A DNA stretch of 44,080 nucleotides from Arcicella sp. (lineage in GTDB: Bacteria > Bacteroidota > Bacteroidia > Cytophagales > Spirosomataceae), in assembly GCA_025354645.1 (NCBI GenBank), contig JANXML010000243.1:1-44080 (forward strand), read 5' to 3'. Shown one piece after another: positions 25,374 to 31,922 of this stretch; positions within the stretch are counted from its first letter, which is position 1; every line of letters starts with the position of its first letter. Position numbers and translations under genes: made by a program. A model generated the notes under the pieces. It was not told the origin of the DNA. It was given only the letters and a program-made list of their open reading frames with translations, and did no database searches.

Positions 25374-26506
25374 AATTTAATTCCATTCAAAAGTTTCCCC
25401 AACATTTCGCCATGACTTTCAACAAATTCCGAAGCATTTTTAAGAGCATTTTCTAAATCCAAAGGTTCTTTCAAAATGGAAGAAGCGAATAAAATTGTTT
25501 TTTGATTAATGATGCTTTCTACATTTTGCAAAGTACCACAAACCAAGATTACTGGCGTTTGAGTCTTTTCAGACAGTAAAACTAATTGTGAAATAAGTTT
25601 TCCTTGCCAAGTTTGATTGTCAATTTTTCCTTCGCCTGTAATCAATAAATCCACATTTTGAAGTTTACCTTTGACTTGATTAATTTCCAAAATCCATTGA
25701 GAAGCCGATTTTAAATCTGCCCCTAAAAAAGCAACCGCACCTCCTCCAATTCCTCCGCCAGCACCACTACCTAATATCGTTTGTAAATCCATATTAAAAT
25801 CCTCTTTTATTAACGCACAGATATTTCTTAATCCTAAATCTAAATTGCTAACTCCTTGACTATCAGCTCCTTTTTGTGGAGAAAAAACATGAGCCGCTCC
25901 TTCAATTCCATAGAATGGATTTAATACATCGGTGGCAACAATAAATTTTGTTTTTGTTAAATTTGGATGAATTTTCTGTCTATTTATTCCAGATATTTCA
26001 GTAAGATTTTTGCCAATTGGTTCAAGGATTTTACTATTTTTATCAAGAAATTCATATCCCAAAGCGGAAGCCATTCCAATGCCTGCATCATTAGTAGCAC
26101 TTCCACCGACTGTTAAAATTATTTCTTTTGCTCCTTTTTCAAGGGCATCTTTTATTAATTCACCCGTTCCGTAACTACTGGTTATCAGGCAATTACGCTC
26201 CTTTTGTTTCAGCAATTCAATTCCAGAAGCTGTTGCCATTTCGATAATTGCGGTTGCTTTTTCTTTAATCCACAAATAATTAGCATTAATTTTCCGAAAT
26301 AATGGATCTTGAACCTCACAACTGATAAATTCTCCGCCCCAAACCGATTGTAAAGTTTCCAAAGTTCCTTCTCCGCCATCTGCCAAAGGTAGCGTTTCAA
26401 TTTCTGCGGATGGGAAAGTGCGTAAAATTCCTTTCATTAAACCGTCACACACTTGTTTGGCTGTTAATGAATCTTTGAATTTATCGGTGGCAATCAGGAT
26501 TTTCAT
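25361..26506 (-). CDS. glxK: Glycerate kinase
   Basis: This encodes a 381-residue enzyme of the GarK/GlxK family (glycerate 2-kinase type), which phosphorylates D-glycerate with ATP and feeds it into lower glycolysis. Signatures: the N-terminal KILIATDKFKDSLTAKQV, LPLADGGEGTLETL, the central LTVGGSATNDAGIGMASALG, and LITGEGKIDNQTWQGK. Length fits the family. No glyoxylate or tartronate pathway genes are adjacent, so the source of glycerate is unclear. The final codons and stop lie in the terminator hairpin of the convergent neighbour, so the two mRNAs overlap at their ends. Confidence 0.94.
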   Translation of the reverse strand: MKILIATDKFKDSLTAKQVCDGLMKGILRTFPSAEIETLPLADGGEGTLETLQSVWGGEFISCEVQDPLFRKINANYLWIKEKATAIIEMATASGIELLKQKERNCLITSSYGTGELIKDALEKGAKEIILTVGGSATNDAGIGMASALGYEFLDKNSKILEPIGKNLTEISGINRQKIHPNLTKTKFIVATDVLNPFYGIEGAAHVFSPQKGADSQGVSNLDLGLRNICALIKEDFNMDLQTILGSGAGGGIGGGAVAFLGADLKSASQWILEINQVKGKLQNVDLLITGEGKIDNQTWQGKLISQLVLLSEKTQTPVILVCGTLQNVESIINQKTILFASSILKEPLDLENALKNASEFVESHGEMLGKLLNGIKLKKC

Positions 26507-26563
26507 AGAAATAATTTTGCATTTACTTTAAAATAAAATTACTCATTTGAAATTTAATGTTTT

Positions 26564-26571
26564 TACTTTTG
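26564..26571 (+). promoter_or_regulatory. Candidate -7 element of the methyltransferase gene
   Basis: TACTTTTG matches TAnnTTTG exactly. The predicted RNA start near 26578 is about 13 bases before the ATG at 26591. A TTTG at 26546-26549 is only 14 bases upstream, closer than the usual 19-21. Confidence 0.3.
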
Positions 26572-26590
26572 TGGTAAGAAATAAAAATTC

Positions 26591-27487
26591 ATGCAAAACG
26601 AAACATTACAACTTCAAACGCCCCTTAATTGGTCAGCATACCAATTAATAGATTCAGGTGGATTTGAGAAATTAGAAAAATTTGGCAAATATATTCTCCG
26701 TCGCCCTGAACCACAGGCGGCTTGGGATAAATCAATGCCCGATTCTGATTGGGAAAGAACTGCTCATGCGACCTTCAAAAAGGAGAAAGGTTCGCAAGAA
26801 AAAGGCGAATGGATCATGAAGAAAGGTATGGAAGAACGCTGGTTTATGAATTATAAAACCAACGAGTTAGACCTTAATTTTAAATTAGCTTTATCGTCTT
26901 TTAAACACGTTGGTATTTTCCCAGAACAAGCCTCCAATTGGGATTATATTCAAGAAAAAATAAAAAAACTACCATTTGATAAGCCTAAAATTCTCAACTT
27001 ATTTGCATACACAGGTGGTGCATCATTAGCATCTAAGCAAGCTGGGGCTGATATAACGCATGTTGATTCAATTAAACAAGTTATTTCATGGTCCAGAGAA
27101 AATATGGAAGCAAGTGCTTTAGACAATATTCGTTGGGTAGTGGAAGATGCTTTAAAATTTGTGAAAAGAGAAGCAAAAAGAGGAAATATTTATCAAGGTA
27201 TAATTCTCGACCCACCAGCGTATGGACGTGGACCTGATGGTGAACGATGGATTTTAGAAGAGCAAATTAACGAATTATTAAAAACGGTTGAACAGATATT
27301 GGACAAAGAAAATTACTTCTTAATTCTAAATATGTACTCAATGGGATTCTCTTCTTTAATTGTTGAGAATTTAGTGAAATGTTCATTCACACAAGAAAAA
27401 AATCATGAGTTTGGAGAACTTTATTTGGAAGACAGTTTTATTAAAAAATTGCCTTTAGGCGTTTTCTACCGTTTTGCGAGTGTATAA
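26591..27487 (+). CDS. Class I SAM-dependent RNA methyltransferase (RlmI/RlmK-like)
   Basis: This encodes a 298-residue cytosolic protein. The SAM-binding motif I is KILNLFAYTGGASLASKQAGA near residue 135 (first part shown by LNLFAYTGG). The acidic HVDSIKQ that binds the ribose follows, and DPPAYGRGPDGE is the catalytic-loop motif seen in RlmI/RlmK-type 23S rRNA methyltransferases. The N-terminus lacks the PUA domain of E. coli RlmI but has the family's FKKEKGSQEKGEWIMK region. The exact rRNA target cannot be told. The gene ends at a hairpin whose T-run belongs to the opposite strand. Confidence 0.85.
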   Translation: MQNETLQLQTPLNWSAYQLIDSGGFEKLEKFGKYILRRPEPQAAWDKSMPDSDWERTAHATFKKEKGSQEKGEWIMKKGMEERWFMNYKTNELDLNFKLALSSFKHVGIFPEQASNWDYIQEKIKKLPFDKPKILNLFAYTGGASLASKQAGADITHVDSIKQVISWSRENMEASALDNIRWVVEDALKFVKREAKRGNIYQGIILDPPAYGRGPDGERWILEEQINELLKTVEQILDKENYFLILNMYSMGFSSLIVENLVKCSFTQEKNHEFGELYLEDSFIKKLPLGVFYRFASV

Positions 27488-27520
27488 AAAAAGCACATCT
27501 TTTTGAGATGTGCTAAGATT
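27486..27520 (-). terminator. Terminator polarised for the minus strand (small ORF)
   Basis: AGCACATCT (27492-27500) and AGATGTGCT (27506-27514) form a perfect 9-base stem with a 5-base loop. The T-run of seven is on the minus strand (plus-strand A-run at 27485-27491). On the plus strand only AAGATTTTG follows. This implies a minus-strand transcript ending here, although it can help stop the methyltransferase mRNA. Confidence 0.75.
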
Positions 27521-27529
27521 TTGTTTGTG

Positions 27530-27598
27530 TTAATTAGCTAATACTTCAAGGGCTTTTAACACGATAAGGAAAAATGCAAAATAATATACTTTTTTCAT
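27530..27598 (-). CDS. Small hydrophobic peptide gene (22 codons)
   Basis: The ORF runs from the ATG at 27596-27598 to a TAA at 27530-27532. The peptide has a basic start (MKK) and then an almost unbroken hydrophobic stretch (VYYFAFFLIVLKALEVL) ending in LAN, so it is a single likely membrane helix. Three independent signals support a real gene. An exact -7 box TATCTTTG lies upstream with a TTTC at the -33 position. The leader is about 32 bases. A perfect hairpin followed by seven Ts lies right after the stop, oriented for this strand. No Shine-Dalgarno is visible, which is normal in Bacteroidota. The function is unknown. It could instead be a non-coding RNA with a chance ORF. Confidence 0.6.
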   Translation of the reverse strand: MKKVYYFAFFLIVLKALEVLAN

Positions 27599-27636
27599 GA
27601 GTGGTTGGTGTTTTAAGGATGGTTAAAATTATGATA

Positions 27637-27667
27637 CAAAGATACTTAGTTTTTTTATTTAATGAAA
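27637..27667 (-). promoter_or_regulatory. Promoter of the small peptide gene
   Basis: On the minus strand TTTC (27664-27667; consensus TTTG), a 19-base spacer and TATCTTTG (27637-27644) give a near-complete Bacteroidota promoter. The RNA start is expected near 27630. Confidence 0.6.
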
Positions 27668-27670
27668 AAA

Positions 27671-27690
27671 AGTTTGCAAAAGTTTGCAAA
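27671..27690. repeat. Tandem 10-base repeat, possible operator
   Basis: AGTTTGCAAA occurs twice in direct tandem. Each copy contains the palindrome TTTGCAAA, so a dimeric regulator could bind both, one helical turn apart. It sits just upstream of the small-gene promoter, in the gap shared with the divergent TPR gene. Confidence 0.5.
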
Positions 27691-27852
27691 TTTTTATAAA
27701 TATTGATTTTTATCAACCGCAGCAATTTATAACTAACGTTTGTGATTTGAAAAGCACAAAAAAAACTCATTTTTGTATAAATAACCTATTTTGACATAAC
27801 AATAATTAAAACAATTTATGCAATGTTGTTTTGAACTTTGTAATTTTGAATA

Positions 27853-29022
27853 ATGGAAAAACGCTTACAAATAATTTTTATAATAACTGCTTGCCTTTAT
27901 TTTTTCAGTTCTTGTATTACTGAATCCAAAAAAGGCTTGTTGATTCCTACTGTCCCAGAAGTGAACGAAATTACTCGAAGAAAAGCAGCAATCGCTTTTT
28001 TGACAGATGCTATTGATGCTTCGCCAAACAGTTCTGAAAATTATTACAAACGAGCAATCTTATATCTTGAAAACGAAAAAGTGGGAGAGGCATTAGAAGA
28101 CATAAATAATGCGATTAATATTAAGCCCAATGTTGGCAGCTATTTTCAAGCAAAAGCACAAATTTTAAGAGATTCACAACAACCACAATTTGCATTGGAA
28201 GCTGCTTCAAAAGCGGAAGTTTTAAATGCAGAATCTCCCGAACTCTACACGCTCTTGGGTGATCTTTATCAGCAATTAGGTCAGTATGATAAGTCAAAAT
28301 CTTATTTAAGAAAGGCGTTACAAATTTCACCAAATAACGGAGAAACCTATTTTTTTCAAGGAGAAATTGCGGCAAAATTGGCAGATACTACCACTGCATT
28401 GGCTCTTTATCAGCAAGCATTAGGGTTGAAGCCAAGTTTTTTGCCTGCATATCTCAAACTAATACAAGTGCATACCAATTTAAAACAATACGAGTTGGCA
28501 TTATTATACAGTAGAGAAGCAATAAAATATCATCCCAAAAGTGCGTCGTTATATTTTCAGAGAGGAAATACTTACCAACGAGCTTGGAAAATGGATAGTG
28601 CAGTTATGTGTTATAATCGTGCAATTGCTTTGGATACAAACTTAATACAAGCAAGTTTTAGTACTGGAATTATTTATTTCAAAACAAGGGCATACCGTTT
28701 GGCTTTGCCATTTTTTTTAAGAACTTTGAAACACAATCCAAAATATCCTGATGCTAAGTTTTTCATGGCACAATGTTTGGAATACACTGGCGAATACCTT
28801 AAAGCGGAAGAATTATACAACCAAATATTAGCAGAAAATAATCAAGATTATAAAGCATTGGGAGGTATTGCCAGAGTTCAACGAAAGGAAATTTATGGTG
28901 ATTACATTCCTAATGAAGAATTAAAATATGATACAACCTCCTTTCCTAAATTTGAAATGCCAAAGCGTTCAGCAATAGATACAACATCCTTGAGACCAAT
29001 GCTTCCCAAAGGCATCAATTAA
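27853..29022 (+). CDS. TPR-repeat lipoprotein
   Basis: This encodes a 389-residue protein with a lipoprotein signal (lipobox ending FFSSC near residue 21). From about residue 60 on it consists of tandem tetratricopeptide repeats, for example YYKRAILYLENEKVGEALED, ELYTLLGDLYQQLGQYDKS, GETYFFQGEIAAKLADTTTA and SLYFQRGNTYQRAWKMDSA. That makes about eight or nine repeats. TPR solenoids hold protein partners; the partner is unknown. The C-terminal tail is Thr/Pro-rich (DTTSLRPMLPKG). thrS begins 101 bases downstream on the same strand, and co-transcription is possible. The first ATG is the only reasonable start. Confidence 0.88.
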   Translation: MEKRLQIIFIITACLYFFSSCITESKKGLLIPTVPEVNEITRRKAAIAFLTDAIDASPNSSENYYKRAILYLENEKVGEALEDINNAINIKPNVGSYFQAKAQILRDSQQPQFALEAASKAEVLNAESPELYTLLGDLYQQLGQYDKSKSYLRKALQISPNNGETYFFQGEIAAKLADTTTALALYQQALGLKPSFLPAYLKLIQVHTNLKQYELALLYSREAIKYHPKSASLYFQRGNTYQRAWKMDSAVMCYNRAIALDTNLIQASFSTGIIYFKTRAYRLALPFFLRTLKHNPKYPDAKFFMAQCLEYTGEYLKAEELYNQILAENNQDYKALGGIARVQRKEIYGDYIPNEELKYDTTSFPKFEMPKRSAIDTTSLRPMLPKGIN

Positions 29023-29123
29023 AAATTAAAGATTTAATTACAGTTATATTCGAGGATTTGGAAAGAAAAGTTATTTGTAAGGCTTTGATTTTCAAGCATT
29101 AAACCCTCATAAACACAAATAGA

Positions 29124-31064
29124 ATGATTAAAATTAAATTACCCGACGGTAGTGTCAGAGAGTATGCTCAGGGAACAACTGGGATGGACATTGCCCTCAG
29201 TATTTCGGAAGGCTTAGCCCGAAACGTCTTAGCTGCAAAAGTAAATGGAAAAGTTGTTGATGCATCAATGCCCATTAATGAAGATTCTGACTTTCAATTA
29301 CTTACTTGGAATGACACCGATGGGAAAGCAACTTTTTGGCACTCTTCCGCTCACCTTTTAGCAGAAGCAATCGAATCGCTTTATCCAGGCACAAAATTCG
29401 GAATTGGTCCTCCCATTGAAACAGGTTTTTATTATGACATTGACATGGGCGAAAAAATGCTCGGTCAAGAGGATTTTAAGAAAATTGAAGATAAAGTATT
29501 AGAATTGGCTCGTCAGAAAAATGAATATCAACGCTCTTCTGTTTCAAAAGCAGATGCCATTGAATATTTTAAAGAGAAAGGAGATGAGTATAAATTAGAA
29601 TTATTGGAAGGCTTGGAAGATGGTTCAATCACTTTCTATCAACAAGGAAATTTTACTGATTTATGCCGAGGTCCGCACATTCCAAATACGGGTTTTGTGA
29701 AGGCGGTAAAGCTCATGAGCGTTGCGGGAGCGTATTGGAGGGGGGACATTACCCGTAAACAAATGACTCGTGTTTATGCTGTTACATTTCCAAAACAGAA
29801 AGAATTAGAAGAATATTTAGTGCTTTTAGAAGAAGCAAAAAGACGTGACCATCGTAAATTAGGCAAAGAATTAGAATTATTTGCTTTCTCAGAAAAAGTG
29901 GGAATGGGCTTGCCTTTGTGGTTGCCAAAAGGTGCAATGTTGCGTGAACGTTTGGAAAATTTCTTGCGTAGAGCCCAAGTTCGTGCAGGATATTTACCTG
30001 TAATCACGCCACATATTGCCTCAAAAGAATTATATTTAACTTCGGGTCATTACGCAAAATATGGGGCGGATTCATTTCAACCCATTCGTACACCTGATGA
30101 AGGGGAGGAGTTTTTCTTAAAACCGATGAACTGCCCACATCACTGCGAAATTTATAAAACCAAGCCAAGAAGTTATCGTGATTTGCCCCTACGTTTGGCA
30201 GAATTTGGAACGGTTTATCGTTATGAACAATCGGGTGAATTGCACGGATTAACTCGTGTACGTGGATTTACGCAAGATGATGCTCATATTTTTTGTCGCC
30301 CCGACCAGGTGGAGGACGAATTTATGAAGGTAATTGATTTAGTTATTTACGTTTTCAAGGCATTAGGATTTGATAATTATTCAGCTCAAATTTCGCTTCG
30401 TGACCCTGAAAACAAACAAAAATATATCGGTAATGACGAGGATTGGGATAAAGCCGAAGCATCAATTATTAAATCTGCCGCAGAAAAAGGATTACCAACG
30501 GTTGTTGAATTAGGAGAAGCTGCGTTTTATGGTCCGAAATTGGATTTCATGGTTAAGGATGCTCTGGGGCGTAAATGGCAGTTAGGAACGATTCAAGTTG
30601 ATTATCAACTACCACAACGTTTCGAGTTGGAATATACTGGTTCAGATAATCAAAAACATTGTCCAGTAATGATTCACAGAGCACCATTTGGGTCTTTGGA
30701 ACGATTTATTGCGATTTTAATTGAGAATACTGCGGGCAATTTTCCGCTTTGGCTTTCTCCAGAACAATTGGCAGTTTTACCAATTTCGGAGAAATATGAA
30801 GATTACGCCAATGAAGTATTCTTGAGATTGCAAGAGCAAGATTTACGAGGATATATTGATCATAGAGATGAAAAAATTGGTCGTAAAATCCGTGATGCAG
30901 AAATTAATAAATTGCCCTTTATGCTAATTGTAGGTGAAAAAGAATCTGAACAAGGGATGGTTTCTGTCCGCAAAAAAGGAGAAGGTGATTTAGGAATGAT
31001 GAGTATCGAAGATTTTACGAAAATTGCTTTGGAAGAGATAAATAAGAACATTGTAAAATTTTAG
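29124..31064 (+). CDS. thrS: Threonyl-tRNA synthetase
   Basis: This encodes a 646-residue class II synthetase charging tRNA-Thr. Domains in order: TGS (residues 1-60), the editing domain with HSSAH at 73-77 and C181/H185 in LCRGPHIP, the catalytic core, and the C-terminal anticodon-binding domain ([16 protein letters not shown]). Zinc ligands of the core include C337 in MNCPHH and the His in [10 protein letters not shown]. Length is normal. infC follows after 214 bases with an intervening hairpin region. The usual downstream partners rpmI and rplT are about 8 kb away on the other strand. Confidence 0.98.
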   Translation: MIKIKLPDGSVREYAQGTTGMDIALSISEGLARNVLAAKVNGKVVDASMPINEDSDFQLLTWNDTDGKATFWHSSAHLLAEAIESLYPGTKFGIGPPIETGFYYDIDMGEKMLGQEDFKKIEDKVLELARQKNEYQRSSVSKADAIEYFKEKGDEYKLELLEGLEDGSITFYQQGNFTDLCRGPHIPNTGFVKAVKLMSVAGAYWRGDITRKQMTRVYAVTFPKQKELEEYLVLLEEAKRRDHRKLGKELELFAFSEKVGMGLPLWLPKGAMLRERLENFLRRAQVRAGYLPVITPHIASKELYLTSGHYAKYGADSFQPIRTPDEGEEFFLKPMNCPHHCEIYKTKPRSYRDLPLRLAEFGTVYRYEQSGELHGLTRVRGFTQDDAHIFCRPDQVEDEFMKVIDLVIYVFKALGFDNYSAQISLRDPENKQKYIGNDEDWDKAEASIIKSAAEKGLPTVVELGEAAFYGPKLDFMVKDALGRKWQLGTIQVDYQLPQRFELEYTGSDNQKHCPVMIHRAPFGSLERFIAILIENTAGNFPLWLSPEQLAVLPISEKYEDYANEVFLRLQEQDLRGYIDHRDEKIGRKIRDAEINKLPFMLIVGEKESEQGMVSVRKKGEGDLGMMSIEDFTKIALEEINKNIVKF

Positions 31065-31086
31065 AAAAATTTTGAGCGAAATTAAG

Positions 31087-31120
31087 AACTTTCCGAAAGT
31101 TTTTTTATTTTCGGGAAGTT
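31087..31120 (+). terminator. Terminator or attenuator-like hairpins between thrS and infC
   Basis: Two exclusive folds are possible. The small one is AACTTT-CCG-AAAGTT followed by TTTTTTTATTTT, a terminator-like shape. The large one pairs AACTTTCCGAAA (31087-31098) with TTTCGGGAAGTT (31109-31120), one wobble, burying the T-run in the loop. The first would stop thrS transcripts and the second would let them through. Confidence 0.5.
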
Positions 31121-31278
31121 AATTGATTAAACTACTTTGAAGTTTCAAATTTCAATTTCGTTTTACAGAAAATAAAAAAATGTATTTGTAACTTTTTTGA
31201 TTAATTTGCAGTTCATTAGATAGTAAAATTAGGGAAACCTGAAAATATAAATAATTTAAAACCAATCATTTAGCAAAT

Positions 31279-31839
31279 ATGGCGTTACGCCCGAACAACA
31301 ATTTTAGAAATAATCGTAGAGAAGAAGAACCTTACAGAATCAATAATCTCATTAAAGGCGTGCTGGAAGTACGTTTAGTTGGAGAAAATGTTGAACAAGG
31401 TACAATGGAATTCAAAAAAGCCCTTGAAATTGCACAAGGTCAGGGTTTAGATTTAGTTGAAATCTCTCCAAAAGCCGTTCCACCCGTTTGTCGTGTAACG
31501 GATTATGCAAAGTTCAAGTACGAACAAAAGAAAAAGCAAAAAGAAATTAAAGCCAATGCGGCTAAAACGGTTTTGAAAGAGATTCGTTTTGGTCCAAACA
31601 CTGATGATCATGATTTTAATTTCAAATTAAAACACGCCATCAATTTCTTGAAAGAAGGTGCAAAAGTGAAAGCCTACGTGCATTTTGTGGGACGTACTAT
31701 TGTTTTTAAGGAAAGAGGTGAAATTTTATTGTTAAATTTTGCGAAGGGTTTAGAGGAGTTTGGAAAAGCCGACGAAATGCCAAGATTAGAAGGAAAACGT
31801 ATGTCAATTATGTTTTCTCCAAAAGAAAAGAAAAAATAG
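31279..31839 (+). CDS. infC: Translation initiation factor IF-3
   Basis: This encodes a 186-residue factor that binds the 30S subunit and monitors start-codon pairing. The N-terminal domain shows [23 protein letters not shown] and [16 protein letters not shown] Lys-rich linker ([19 protein letters not shown]) follows, and the C-terminal domain ([23 protein letters not shown]) completes the factor. It starts with a normal ATG, unlike the AUU of E. coli. A short Asn/Arg-rich extension ([15 protein letters not shown]) precedes the conserved part. It ends at its own terminator and not in rpmI, so the canonical infC-rpmI-rplT operon is broken here. Confidence 0.98.
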   Translation: MALRPNNNFRNNRREEEPYRINNLIKGVLEVRLVGENVEQGTMEFKKALEIAQGQGLDLVEISPKAVPPVCRVTDYAKFKYEQKKKQKEIKANAAKTVLKEIRFGPNTDDHDFNFKLKHAINFLKEGAKVKAYVHFVGRTIVFKERGEILLLNFAKGLEEFGKADEMPRLEGKRMSIMFSPKEKKK

Positions 31840-31854
31840 TTTTTATACATTTTT

Positions 31855-31900
31855 AAAATTCCCTTTCGTTCCTTTCCATAGGAGGGAAGGGAATTTTCTT
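31855..31900 (+). terminator. Terminator after infC
   Basis: AAAATTCCCTT (31855-31865) pairs with AAGGGAATTTT (31887-31897) around a 21-base loop, followed by CTTTT. It lies 16 bases after the infC stop. Confidence 0.75.
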
Positions 31901-31922
31901 TTACTCAAATTCCAGAAATAAT

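Noticed and set aside
27841-27848. TAATTTTG as promoter of the TPR gene
   Set aside because: It is an exact -7 match but would start the RNA at or after the ATG at 27853, and no later start codon keeps the lipoprotein signal.
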